From Paramacrobiotus richtersi (Eukaryota > Tardigrada > Eutardigrada > Parachela > Macrobiotidae), in the NCBI GenBank assembly GCA_034698045.1, contig JAQGAU010000253.1, positions 1 through 33,054 on the forward strand: a stretch of 33,054 bases of DNA, written 5' to 3'. Both the position numbers and the translations under genes were made by a program. The stretch's first letter is position 1; the number at the start of each line of letters is the position of its first letter. Below the pieces are notes generated by a model, which did no database searches, was not told where the DNA came from, and saw nothing but the letters and a program-made list of their open reading frames with translations. Positions 1 through 12,695 of this stretch are shown here, piece after piece.

Positions 1-200
1 GAAATGCATACAATCATGCATTCATGAACCCATTAAGCCTCTGCACCACACCATGAATTCATGGACACATTTGGCATCTTTATGGGTACTATACCACATC
101 ATGATTTCATGAATTCATGAATTCATGGACCCATTTGACATGTTCATGGGTTCTATACCAGATCATGATTTAATGAATTCATCAGTTCATGGAACAGTTT
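1..200. repeat. 64-bp-period minisatellite at the left edge
   Basis: A GAATTCATGGACMCATTTG-type unit recurs with a 64-bp period: GAATTC blocks start at 55, 119 and (from the neighbouring copy of the same word) 111 and 175. Each unit ends in ATCATGATTTMAT followed by GAATTCAT. A more diverged copy can be seen at 20-60, so the array probably continues beyond the window. The unit is rich in the palindromes GAATTC and ATCATGAT. No coding function is visible. Confidence 0.8.
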
Positions 201-1500
201 GATCCATTTCGTGCGATGCCGCAGCAATAATGTTCTCAGTTTGTGTGGTCTGTTTTAACTAGTTGTTTAGCTAAGTTCAGCTTGCAATTTCAAATCGTCA
301 GTTTATGTTAGAAGAAAAGCGTGATTTTTGTTTAGTTTTTGTTTTGGGGGTGCACTGTAGCCAGTTTCTCGGCTGTCGCTTCCAGCAGCTGCAGCGCTGT
401 TGGAAGACAATGTTGGTATTGATTGTTTTCGTGTTTCAGGTTACATTAGTAATGGGAGTAGACAAGGCATATCTAGTACCAGAGGCTGTGGGTGGGGGAC
501 ATCCATGGACATCGTCTGGCTGAGTTATTTTCTTAGGTCAACAAAAGATCATCGCTCGATCCCCTTCTGGGGCATCCGGGTGTCGTAGAGCAGTATATGA
601 AAACACTTTCACGGAAAAAGGTGTTGTATTGCAATTTGTGTTGCAGTCTTTACAACAGCGGCCAGTATATTAGAAGAGCAAAAGATCTCTTTTTGCCATG
701 CTCGTCTTGTGCGTTACTCGTCCAACAATAAACACATTTTGTATATTTTTGTATAAACAGCAAAACGCATTTAGCGTTACCGTTTTAATGACTTTTTTGT
801 CCGGCAAGTCGTGCAGATTTGTGATAGTTAGCAGGGCAAAATGTCCAACTGTATATGACTACACGGTTGTAACAATGTCACATGTTATCAAAAACGCTAA
901 ACAAGACCGAAGCTTCTGTAACATATATCATCATAATAATCTTAAGTTAACTAATCCACGTGTCACCAAAGGCAACACTTTAGCAGTAAGTGACAGTTAT
1001 TATTAGTTATTTATTTGTATTGTTACGAGGGCTTACCCACCAAAAACGCGCTGTATTCACACCCTCAATACGAATGCCAAATCAACGCTATCGCAAGCAA
1101 CTGCATCGCTCGTTCATCCGTTTTCCTCGCAGTTCAAAGTTCTAGCGTTTATACATTACCGGCTCGACTCGGCAGCACTTCTATGTGTTTGTCCGGCAAA
1201 CATCCGATGGCAAGAAAACATGCACGAACGTTTTATGCCTCCAGATTCAACAAAATAAATTTCAGCTTACCGTTTTACAATTCGCAGCTATTGTTCAACT
1301 CTAGTCCCAGAAATCACATCCTGGCTTCTATTTCCGTTGCTTTCTCTGTGTAATCCGTTTGCTTTTAGAACGCCCAGTCAAAAACCGTTCACTGCAAAAG
1401 TGTTTGTTTGCATAAGATCGCGATCCGCTTTCTGCAGGACTGAATTAAGGAAAAAGAATCGGTTTATATTATTTGTTTCAATACGAAAGCGTTAGCTCTT
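201..1500. other. Stretch without a recognised gene
   Basis: Several frames of 60-110 codons are open here on the plus strand, but none has a start context, splice signals or residue composition that I would defend as a protein. I recognise no family. The word TTTGTCCGGCAA occurs near 800 and again near 1,190 in otherwise only weakly similar sequence. Confidence 0.5.
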
Positions 1501-1546
1501 GCAGCAGCGTTTACACAAATCTTAGAAACTCACAATGTTGATAAGG

Positions 1547-1780
1547 CTATGAATATGGCAGGTGACTTGTATTAAAATAAACATATTTTCTTGCAGTCAA
1601 ACGATATAGCAGCTCTTCTAATACCTTGCCCAATGGACGTGAAGATTCCATAGCTAAAGAACGAATTATATTTAAAAGCCTGTCACAGTGTTCGACTTTC
1701 GAGATATGTATGTCATCTTCAAGACGTTGGTTCAGCAAATACACATCTCGTATGCCGTTGCTGTAGTCTATCAAACCATA
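1547..1780 (-). CDS. Orphan terminal exon, product not recognised
   Basis: Read on the minus strand, about 77 codons are open from a CCAG/C acceptor-like site near 1,780 to a TAG at 1,547. The composition is protein-like and the middle is helical and charged (key stretch RDVYLLNQRLEDDIHISKVE, then HCDRLLNIIRSLAMESS). A second frame just upstream on the same strand (about 1,780-1,900, containing PQHFKLLYLDPAGLKLVQ) also looks coding and overlaps it. This suggests either an intron I cannot place or a frameshifted, broken gene. There is no usable ATG in the lower piece. I do not recognise the family, and no neighbour helps. Confidence 0.35.
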   Translation of the reverse strand, partial: YGLIDYSNGIRDVYLLNQRLEDDIHISKVEHCDRLLNIIRSLAMESSRPLGKVLEELLYRLTARKYVYFNTSHLPYS

Positions 1781-1980
1781 ACGGTGCAATTTGCTGGACC
1801 AGTTTTAACCCAGCAGGATCCAGGTAAAGCAATTTAAAATGCTGGGGTGCGCCAATCTTGTACAAGCACGGTCTGTAGTTGGCATGAATGGCAGATACGT
1901 TATGTATGGGAGGGGACCGTACTTTCAGAAAAAAAAAAGTTACCACAACTGAACGCGACCTCTGCCAAGGAGCCAAACAT

Positions 1981-4900
1981 CGTCGAACATAGTCAACGCT
2001 AGGTAACTGTGGTACGACAACGCCAGCACCGAAGTGAAATTCTTAAACTTTCCGCACTTTGCTTTGTGCGTGTGTAAAAGCAACAGAGTCAACGAGAAAA
2101 ATAAAGTGGTCATTACTATGACTCAACGAGCGGACTCTTCTACTCGCTGTAAAAATGGAGACGTAAAGAACATCCATACACGCGATTGTCTTCCTTTACA
2201 GATATTTCGATCGTGTAATTTATCACTTTTTTATTAAGCAGCGGGCTTTTGTGTTCCAGTTGGCATTTCTCGGCAGTCATGCGATTACGCCTGTGAAGGC
2301 TACCGTTCTTCAAAGCATGTTCGCTTTAGATTGAGGAGCAGCTGGTGTTGCTCTGTGCACGTAGCACACGTTGGACATGTTTGTTTTTGTATAATTGATT
2401 TAGTTCAGCACTTTCGGCAAACTCATACGGAAATGGCAAAATAAGCATGTCAGCTAAGCTTAAAACGAACTAACAGCAATAAACGATTTGTGTCATCTAC
2501 ACATGCCATTTCAGTGCTACCCTTGCTTACCGGAAGTCCTGTTATTCAGGTGAATTTAGTACAACAGGGTGCCCTCACACCTTACGGTGAAATTTTCGAC
2601 ACTGCTAAATCTAATCATGTTAATACCGTTAAGAGTTGTTCAATCTCGTTATAGGCCAACAGTAACTAGAACGAAAATGTAAGAAAGCTATTAGTTTAGC
2701 ATTTGAGAATCGAGAAAAGATTTGAAATCCCGACATTAAAAAAATTTCCGCGGAAATGTTGTAGAACTAGATTTTACCCTGGTGACAACAGCACTTGCGT
2801 TGCAAAAAAATATTAGATGACTTGTACTAAATTTTCATCATTACCATAAACATTCGGGCAACTGTTGAGCCTACAAATCTACGACAACATTATTCAGGAG
2901 CTGTGATATGAGACTGAATAAAGATTTCAAGGTAAGTATGGGAGAGATCGAAAACAAATTCTATTCCGTTAACAAAAACGAATGAATGAATCGCGTTAGC
3001 ATAGAACTGTAAGCTCGGAGAAAGAGAAAAAAATCCGGCTCAGTTTTATTCAAACTAAACGCATTCAACTGAGTCCCTTTCTATCTTTGTAGTCGATTAG
3101 CACAGTTTGACGACAAACAGAGAAGTTTTTATGCAGCGCAGATAGATCCTGAAAAACACCTATGAAATGCAATCAATAAACATTCTATTGAAACCCGCAC
3201 CGCTACACAGGCTAGACATCCTCAGCCCCTTACAGCACCCCATCGCCTTGAACTGTGGTAACGTTTCCGAGCGCGGTAACAGCTAGCTGTTTTGAAGATC
3301 TCACAGTATAGTTCTGAACATCCGCCATAACCAGTGGTTACGATTGATTGCGGTTCTGATATAATTTTAAAAAACAATGGTAAGACCAACAGAGAAATTT
3401 TTGATTCTGCTATAGCTGCCCAACATATCTTAGGTATATATTTTATTTTCGCTCAAAACAAGTCTAATTCTTTCATTCTGGATATATTGTTCATTTCAGC
3501 GCATGCCGATGTTGTGCGCACCACCAGTTTGAAAAAATCAGGGCTTGTAGTAGTGTTTCTTTTGAATAAACGATATGACCAAAACGGTTTCTAATGCACT
3601 ATTCGCATTATCCTAGCTGAGTCTCTTTTGAGGATAATAACTTTACAACGTGCATGCAAAGGCAGACGAAAAAAAACTATCGACCTCTATTTCAGACGGT
3701 GGCCATTACACACAAAGCGTTTGCGATTTGCGTTTCAATGCCAATACCCTAATGCAGAAATAAAGACGTTCGCGGTTGTTCTTTCACTATACGTTAGCCG
3801 ACGCCCGAGTATGCCCAGAATTCGCGGCATCCCACGATATTACTATCGCACTTGGATTACGATCTGTACAACCAAGGAAAAGATATTTAATGCCCGTGTC
3901 TTATGACAACAAACGTGAAACTGGTGGCAGATTGGGTCTGATGTCATATACCTCTCACAACTAAACATTAAATACGCGTTTTTCTTTATTCTCTGTGGCA
4001 CAACAAACTTAACTGGAACGGACTCCATTTATATAAATATACTATCGAACTTACAAATCATCACGATCCAAAGGCGGGTTCATGAACCTTCTGTCATAAC
4101 TAAGCTATTCCGTAATGTTTAGAACGAACTTAACTCTGCGACCATCGCTCACAAATTGCGCTGTCCAGTGTTGAGTAATATGTTTGTGGGCTCGTTCGAG
4201 CGGTAGACGACGTACTGCAATGTCTTTTAGTATATTCCCAACAAGTGCCTTCAACAGGAAAGTTGCGCGGTATGTTACATGTTTGTATTAATTCCAACCG
4301 ATGTAAACGGACCTGTCGCTTTTGAACACCATAGCCTTTCTGCCAGTTGGGTGAAATTTTGCATCATCTGATTGAATTTCGTTTGCTGTGTATCATACTT
4401 CAAGCAGTAGACTTAACAAAAAAATAAAAATGAACTAAAATGAATAAGATACCAATACCACTAGAGAAAACTTGCAATGAACATTTAACAGGCAACACTA
4501 TAATGGGATCTGAACGCGTCCAACTAATAGCTGTGAAACATATATTAATTCGTTGTATATGAAAAGAAAGGACTAATGTTTGAGATTTTTTTATGCAGTG
4601 TTGTATGAAAGCTGCTGCACTGTAGCAAACGATTCACCCAGTCCTAAATTTTAAAGATCTTTTAATTTCTTTGGGCGTCCATAATATTCTTTTCTACATA
4701 TGATGCAGATGTCATAGTAAACCGAATTTATTTAGGCCAACTGCGCCATGTCTGGATAAATATATGCTGATTCGATTGTTCAACACGAGATTCGCGATAA
4801 TTTATCGGTTCTTAAAACAGTATATTAAGCCGCTACCAGTCAATTCACTAAAATATCCTTACCGTGCAACAACACGAAGCGGGCAAGCCAAAGCTATACG

Positions 4901-7900
4901 AACGATAACGTAAAAAAAAACACCTTATAGCAAAGCTCAACGGAACGGTAACCGCAGACTGTAGTTTGGTTACAAGTAATTTTTAATCTGCGACCAGCAG
5001 CAGATAATGTTACATTGCATCAAGTTTGAATAGTGCCAGCTGGCGTTCAAATTATTGACACTCTGGATCAAAAGCTTGCAACTGTTGTGAAGCAAGCTGG
5101 TCCAAAAAAACCCGGATATTTAGTAAATTTGTTAGTAAATCAAATGCACAGAAAACGGACAAACAACTTGTACTGGTCTGGAAAGATGCTACAATGTCCT
5201 TCTGCTTTTATTGTAACGTATAAAAAGTTAAGTGCACTCTAAGGATACCGATAATTGCCAAATTCAACTACAATATTCGTATTGTAAGTTTTCTTGCGTG
5301 ATTTACAAAGTCATAACTCAGATCGCCAGTGCAGTGCAACAATCAAGCCAGCGCAGCTTAGACGCACAATGCGTTCCGAATAATTTATACTAAGTACTAT
5401 GTTCTCCCAAATACAATAAAAAAGCTGTACAAAGTATGATACGATATATGATATGATATGCTTGTAATGCGAAATCTTCAAGCACCACTAGTGGGTTAAT
5501 AATGTCCAGCCATATTTCGTAGCTTACCCGACTTAGCAGAAAGCTGTAAAACATTTTCACTATGTGACCTTATCTGTCCTCAAGCAACAGGGTATTTAGC
5601 AAGAAGCTGTAAATATCTATTTAGTGTAAACCCTAAGAAAAATGTGCTGGTGGATACTTTAATCGCAAATCGCTCGAAAAAGTGGACAGACGAGAGTGAA
5701 AAGTTTAGAGATTGCGTTGCCAATCTTTATATGTGGCACCGCTTAATCTACTTTTTGTACATGCAAATATATGCATACAGTCCATAATCTTGCTTTAGAG
5801 AGCTTTAGAAAATTGAAGAAAAAAAGGGGCAGTAATTTTTGTTTGTCTTAGGCACTACCTTCAATTATATTTCTTTTTGGATACTGTATGCGCACGAGCT
5901 AATTCCGTCCAAAGGTATTAGCCAACAATACAACCCACGACTGAAGGAACGTTTTGGAGAACGTAACACTGACAAGACGACCCTGACAATGTGGCTAAAA
6001 AGCCTTTTCGAATATTATAAAAAGCAGCGAAAACACCTTAAAGTGCGGTGCTGTATGCTTCCCTGTTTACTGTGGTTTTCAAGAACGCTTAGTAGTGGTT
6101 CGTATTTCTGTCGTTCTTTTCACATGTAGAACAGACTTCATGAGTGCAAATTCGTTGTCCATTCGATTAACATAAACTAAGGTCTTTTTTAACAAGACCC
6201 GAATTCTTAAGCAATGCAAAGATGTAAATAACTGTCCGTTTGTCTCCTGACTCAACGTACTGTGGCAAAAATTCGCTTACTCTCTGGTATCTTTTAGTTG
6301 AATTAATAATCTAGTTGACGGTTCTCGGTTCTCGAGTTTATCTAGCTGCTAATGTTTGAAAGCGTCATATGCAAGCAATAGTGGAAGACGGTAAAGTTAC
6401 CTTACGGATATAGCTATTAGGCAGATTGCGATTTCACGAAAATTCAGTCGCAAACACGGTACGCTTGTGACTGTCTATAGTTAAGTCTACGGGCGTGTCC
6501 AACGCGCACCATTGTTTGTGAATGGTTTTCAAGAAAACGCAACCGGCCTACTATTGGCCTATTACAGCTAATCATAGAACAAAGTCTGATTCAGTTTCTG
6601 ATGTTTAGATTCTATGACCAATCATAAAGGGGTAGGACCGGGCACGGTTTCGACTCGCAAACGGTATATTGTGTACTGTATTTTTTGCTTGCATCGCATG
6701 ATCGGCTCTGACGCAACACGTTAATCGGTTTGATGGACTCCAGTTTAAAAAGGGAAAAGGGAACAGGCGGTGCTAATTGGTCGTGTCGAATCACTCTATT
6801 CAAGTGAATTTCTTCAAATTTTATGTTTCAAGGTCATTCGTCGTGGAACCTGATCTACGGTTTCGGTCGGTAACTCTTCAGTTCGTGATGATGAAAAACT
6901 TTGAAACACGGGCAGTTTGGTCACCGCAATACCAACACACTGAACAGGACTTTGCTGCAATAGTGGACAGTTTTGAACACTCATAGTTATTGCGTCCGCT
7001 TGTTGGCAGTATATGTAACTCAATAATTGCTAACCCATACAAACCGTTTTTTTTTAAAAACATGTCCACAGGAAATTTAGATTCGAAAAATTAAAACTTA
7101 ATTCAAATTCAGAATTTTATTCGGCATCTTTTGGACTTGCGTCAAACTGCTGGGTGGCTGATATGTTTCTGTCCTAAACCGTAGGGAAGTACCAGTACTT
7201 GTGTACTTTTGCAACGCTGTCGCGTAGCAAATCTCGGTAGAGATTTGAATTTCACTATTGGCAAATAAAAGGGGTAACTACAGTATGTTACGATCTGCTT
7301 TCGATAATACATTACAAGTACACTATATATATATATATATTACGCACTTTTGTGACAGTAATTGTACCTAACAGTTTTGTTCTGCTTCGCGATAAGCATT
7401 TTTGTCAGGATATTTTCAAGTACATAGTATAGCTTTGGGTGTACTTTTGCCGCAGAAAAAGCCAAGATGCAGTGAACTAAATTGCCAGTAACAAGGACAA
7501 GTCTGACGTGAAACAGATGTTCGACATTTGGTAAAACCGCGAAGCGACGATGCCAGAAGTAACCACGAAATCACAAATTCATGATCCATTGACGAATAAG
7601 ACTTGAATATTTGAAGAACGTGACAGGATCACATTAAATTTTTAGATTTACATAGTGCCTTAAATCTGTTAAGAAAGGTTAACCGTCGTATCTCGGGTAG
7701 TAGAAGGGGCATAATGACAATGGTGCAGCAATTCTTTCTGTAATTTTCCTCCGATAATCTATTCGTCTAACAATGGAAAAACTATGAAACTAGAAGCTAA
7801 ACGACAAAGGCTTTTTGGCTTTGGGCTAGTAATACTGTAGTCCAGCGAAACCAAGGGTAGGCTTTCCCACCCAGGCAGCCTGCTCGTACCAGGGAGGCAT

Positions 7901-9100
7901 AGCAAATTCAAAACCGTTCACCGTCCATACTGTACAGTTCACGCGGGGAGAATCACTGGTAGCACAAACAAGCCTTCGCAACGCTACGCTTTTGTTCCTC
8001 GAAATCCGTTAAAACTAAAACACTTGGGATTAGTTTCCTCCTGAATCAATCTTGCCTAGTGATCGAGCAAAAGAAAGCGCAAAATGTAATGATAATTATG
8101 AGCCCAAGCAAGTCAACAGTCAACTTTCATGGTGCCTAAACCAATCCAAAAAAGCGCTTTCGGTAAGGTATCTTTTGCATGTCATTCACCGTCGAGTTGT
8201 CAAATTTAAAATTTCGGTCCCAAGATAAGTTTTCTTCCCCAAACGACGTTCTTAGTGTCTCTCCAAAAATTAACTGACGACTTTGCAAATTTGTATTACA
8301 TTTAAAAATTTCAAAATCGAGCTGTTAGAAAACTTTGGGTGATGTCAATAGGGTTTTTCCTGTATGTGGCCTACATGATCATTCTGCGCACTTCAACCTC
8401 TAAACTAACAAATGGTCTTTAGAGAAAAACATGGACCGCAAACAGTGCAACCGCTTGGTGGATTTGTCCGCACCTTGAGCTCGCTTGTGGTCAGCCGGTA
8501 AGTTCAACAGAACTCGCGCTAATAAAGAAAGTTAGTTTGGTTGCTTACCTAGCCATTTCTGCACTGTTGAACTAATATGCTTAGTTTGTACACTGAAGAA
8601 AGAACACAAAAACCTCTACACACACAATTATGATTCGAAAAAAATGCCACAACGCTTGAGCCGGCTACTAGCTACCGTCCGACCTTTTTTTCATGGTGCT
8701 GCTTAATTTTTTTTGCTGTGTGTTTTATTTTGGATAAATTTGCTACTGTACTGTACTTCTTTTTACTGTTGTCGATATGTATATCTCTTTAAGGACGCGC
8801 GCGCTTCAACAGCACAGTGCACTTAGACTTAATAAAACCAAATACTGCACTGCACATACATGCTAATGTCCACTGGAATCGTCGGTACACAGTTCCTACG
8901 TGTAATAATTATGTACTTTAGGTTTGGCATGTATTACTGTACTTTATTGCATATTAACTTTACTTGCGTCATGTTTAATACTTGCGTATGGGTCTAATAC
9001 AACCACGACTGTCATATATGCGTACGATATTGAAGCTGACAGCTGCTACGTGTTTTAATATTATATTGTATTGTATATTGTGCACATTTTTACAATGTGT
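1981..9100. other. Long gene-poor stretch
   Basis: I find no recognisable gene here. Two isolated exon-like pieces are worth recording. One is 8,423-8,497 on plus, bounded by TCTTTAG and a good GTAAGTT donor, reading GPQTVQPLGGFVRTLSSLVV. The other lies on minus near 7,845-7,983 after a GTGCTACCAG acceptor, containing TVNGFEFAMPPWYEQAAWVG. Neither connects to a second exon that I can see. A (TA)n microsatellite of 17 bp sits at 7,324-7,340 and a GATAT-rich patch at about 5,436-5,461. Confidence 0.4.
7324..7340. repeat. (TA)n microsatellite
   Basis: An uninterrupted TA dinucleotide run of 17 bp in gene-poor sequence. Confidence 0.9.
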
Positions 9101-9120
9101 TACAAAGGCATGTAATTATT

Positions 9121-9232
9121 TGTAATATTAAATCATTAATATAAAATATATAATTAATAATATTAAATTAAACTATAATATTAAATTAATATTTATAATA
9201 TAATTAATAATTAATCTAGTTATTTAAATAAG
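9121..9232. repeat. AT-rich low-complexity tract
   Basis: About 110 bp composed almost only of A and T, made of overlapping TTAAT/AATATTAA words that can fold back on themselves. It lies about 290 bp beyond the 3' end of the kinase gene. A short CGTTGTG-rich patch follows at about 9,285-9,335. Confidence 0.8.
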
Positions 9233-9523
9233 ATACAGTGTGTACGTACACGAAGACGTAAAAGCTGACCACCTGTCTGCCAATGTGTACGTTGTGAGCG
9301 TTGTGCACGTTGTGACCTTTGACCCGGCGTTGTGCCCCCTAATTACTTCCGCCCCATTGCCCCCTTTCAGGGCGCCAGGGTGACTGTACTATCTACTGCC
9401 ATAACCTTTGTGAACTGCCATTAGCTAATTTATGCTTTGTAAACGATAGAAAACCAGGCTTAGAATTTACAATAAGCGGTTGGTCTTTTTCTATGTTCGG
9501 TATCGTGGTGATGAACTCTTTCT

Positions 9524-11458
9524 TTACCTGAAAGCAGCCACCGGGTTCCACTCACTAACCAGCGCATCCTTGATATTCTCTATCGGTGGCTTCCCATTGT
9601 ACGTACTCTCAAACGCCGTCACCAGTGCGTACGACACACACCGGGGCGTGGCATCATGGAACGGCAGACGAATCTTTTTATCGCGGATACGTCGCTCGCG
9701 CCGCTCAATCGCCGGTTTGTCGCTATCCCTGGGACGTGGCTCATACCACGGTATCGTGTCGGCGGAGATGGTCATGAGGGTGTAGAGCAAGGATTCGACG
9801 TCGTCGCGGGAAGACTGCGGTTGACGTAGGTGGTTGCGGATGGAGGTGTACATGAATGTCCCGTCAAAGGAGTCGCGTTGCTTGATAAAGTTCCAGTCTT
9901 TGTTGAACTTGATGGCCAGGCCCAGGTCGATGATTACCGGTTCACTGCTGTCTTCGCGGACACAAATCTGAAAAAAAAGAATTGCTGATGACATTCCGTT
10001 TCATAGTGCGATTGCCGCAAAGCGGCTCAATAGCGATACGTATCACACCCTAGGTAAAGAGCATCTAGCATAATTTTTGTGTTTAAGTAATAACAAGTAA
10101 CCTAAGCGCCTTTCGAAAGTTGACGGTCTGGGCACATTTCTGGATTTTCGATCAATATTTCAGTCGATATTATACCTAAGATAGCTGCTCTTCCCGTTGC
10201 TCCGAAAGATACGGTCACAGTTTTTTCGAAATTTGATAATACAAAAATAACGCCGTTTGTTATTAGTTTTATGAATGGTTTTCAGTTCCGAATAAGGTTC
10301 CGAAAAGGCTGCACTGATGAATGCCTGAGAAACAGAAATCAGCTCGCCTAATTTTTAAACTGTCGGTTATTTCGCTAAAAAATTGTTCTCAGCATTGTTC
10401 TAAGTGCATATTAAATTAGAATGCTGTACTTCTAATAAGTATTCGTTTGAAAACATTCTCTTGAAAATCATTCGTTCGAGTAAACCAAAGTTTGTATAGA
10501 AAACCGGTACTAAATTAAGCTGTCGTCTGAGACTTTCACTGATTACGTGTTATCAAGACAACGTGGTAGAGCTCCGGAAAACCTCACTGCAGATATATAG
10601 CCCAACCTTACGTTTGCAGGTTTGAGATCGTGGTGTATGTACCCGAGGTCATGCATGGCCGACAAGCTGTCCAGTAGCTTTAGGGCGATTCGACTCAGTG
10701 TCACAGGGTCAATTGGTCCATTGGATTCCACCAGTGTTTCCAGATCCGGCCCAATATATTCGGTTACCATGTATTTCTTGTTGGCCAGCCAACCCAACTC
10801 CCCCGTGGAGCATTGGTGGAGTTTTGGGAAACCCTCAACGTTCTGAAGTACCTAAACAAATTTTAGCATGCATGTTAAAACAAAAATCTTCCCTACAGTT
10901 GTCAGATAAATAATACTTTAAAACAACAGGTCTGTAAGTAAAGTGAATAAGTCGGGATAAATCCACGATGTGCAGCAATAGCTGGGCTATACTTCCGAGA
11001 CACCAATGTAACTAGCAGTAGAATCTGGCAACACACTACAGTATACGGACACAAAACTGATCACTAACTTGCAATACACTGGATTCCCACTCCAGATCCT
11101 CCCCGGGAGCATCTTGAACTTTAAGGGCCGTGACAAACCCGCTCTCTGGCTGCTTCCACCGGTACACCACCCCGAACCCGCCCTTGCCGATCTCGACCGT
11201 CTCCTGGTCGGGGTCGCTGAGGGCGGACTTGCCCTTTTTAGGGAACTTGACACAGAAGAGGGAGAGGTGGTCCAAAAGGTCATTGCGGGCTTCCTTGTTG
11301 GGTGCCAAATAATGCAGGCAGTCTTCGTGGTTTTCCTTGCGGCGGAGCGTTAAACTAAAGCGGACGTCGCGGGAGATGTAGGGAAAGGAGCGCTTCGTAG
11401 GCTTCTCGAGGTAGAAATGCTCTAGATCGAGGATTAATTTGGGAGAACGACGGGAACA
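9524..11458 (-). CDS. Casein kinase 1-like protein kinase (5' exon missing)
   Basis: Three minus-strand exons join in phase: 11,458-11,078, 10,851-10,612 and 9,967-9,524, giving 354 residues with no ATG in the first, so an upstream exon is missing. Known kinase landmarks are visible in order: glycine loop IGKGGFGVVY, VAIK-type lysine in TALKV, catalytic loop YIHHDLKPAN at the end of exon 2, the metal-binding motif as IIDLGLA, then SFDGTFMYTSIRNHL, SRDDVESLLYTLM and IPW. The SRDDxES block and lack of an APE motif are typical of the CK1/TTBK group (Ser/Thr kinases). Oddities: HRD is HHD and DFG is DLG. A roughly 75-residue charged N-terminal part precedes the kinase domain. The TAA stop overlaps a GTAAAG donor-like site, so a further 3' exon is possible. 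Substrate unknown. Confidence 0.85.
9968..10611 (-). other. Intron 2 of the CK1-like kinase gene
   Basis: A 644-bp intron with donor AAC/GTAAGG and an acceptor with an eight-T pyrimidine tract before CAG. It separates the catalytic loop from the DLG motif. I see no other gene inside it. Confidence 0.75.
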
Positions 11459-11600
11459 CTATAAATCAGAAAAAACTCACAATGATGCATGATTCAGTTG
11501 AAAGGATTGATAAGCAGCTTCTTGGAAGGGCTTTATAACGCAGCTCTTCCGCTTATTACTGAACGAGAATTGAACGCATTAACAATCAACAAGCGAAGTA

Positions 11601-12510
11601 ATGAGCGGAGATAACAAGACGCCTGTCGAGAAGCGCTACGGAACGCTTGCACTTACGAAAAAGCTTCTGGAAACGCTTGCAAAACAGCGTACAGGTACTT
11701 CCTCAACTAATCCATCAGATTCCAATTTCCAGGTGACAGATACCCATTTCCCTTTATTTTTCGCATGATGTTTGATAAACTTGCGCAGAGTTCCAGAGAA
11801 TAATGTTATCGTACTTCCAACATTGTTCGAATGCAAATGGGACATTGTAACATTGTTTGTGCCTCATCATGTCAACATGGAATGTATCGTAATACATGGC
11901 GTAAGCTGTTGATACTAGCAGCATTTCCGCCGGAAACGCTGCAGAAGGCGATCGAAACGGCAGCGCTGTTGCTATGATAAATGACGACTGGTGCATTGCG
12001 CTGTGTAAGCAAAACAGGGTTGAGTTTCTTCTTTTCGATCTGTTCAGTATTTTTGCTAAAATGAAAGACAAATCATGGAAACGTCTGCAAATGTGGAACT
12101 GCATCAACAACGTCTACAAAGCGTTTGCATTCTGTGGACCGGAATGGCGGAGTGCAATGGAAGATAAGCAAAGGCCGGGGGAATCGCTGGAGGACTTTGC
12201 CAAGCGGATATCTGATAGTGTGAAAAAATGTCCGTGCCCTGGTGCCATTCAGCAAGAGATCGCTATGGCGGTTTTTACCTGTGGATTATCTTCTGAAGAA
12301 CTGCAACACAATCTTCTCACGAAGGAGCACTGCAATTTTGATCAAATTACGACGTTTGCTGCGGAGTACCGCAAAAGGCAAGTGTACGTAAGTTTGCTTA
12401 CTTCCAACTGCAGCAACTCGTACATTTACAATTACATAATTTGTTTTTCTAATACGGTTTATGCTATTTTGTCTGTTGTCTTTATTACAGTTCGAAAAGT
12501 ACTGCACAAT
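11601..12510 (+). CDS. Retrotransposon Gag-like gene or fragment
   Basis: An ATG at 11,601 opens a short hydrophilic exon (KRYGTLALTKKLLETLAKQR) ending at an ACAG/GTACTT donor. The recognisable part is 11,974-12,390. It runs through NNVYKAFAFCGPEWRSAMED, QRPGESLEDFAKRISDSVKK, MAVFTCGLSSEELQHNL and TTFAAEYRKRQ. This matches the usual spacing of the Ty3/Gypsy-type Gag capsid region: W, then PGES..FA.R, then F..GL, then an A.EY.. helix. A TAC/GTAAGT donor follows at about 12,386, and an acceptor with TTTATTACAG at about 12,490 leads within nine codons to a stop. Between 11,720 and 11,970 the frame changes (coding-like piece YRNTWRKLLILAAFPPETLQ), so the copy is either spliced or broken. I see no pol, LTR or integrase nearby. 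It could be a decayed retroelement or a host gene derived from Gag. Confidence 0.5.
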
Positions 12511-12695
12511 AATTTGAGAATAACGGCTTGCGGTGGATTTTTCAGTTGTGTTGATTTATATGTTCAGATCACTAGCGATAGTTCTACAAATCTCAGTTCA
12601 ACGAAAACTTATTCTTTCCACTAGTTATTAACAGCTCAAAAGAACTTGTTCGAATTACAAACTTACACACTATCAGGACAGGCCAAAATACTTTG

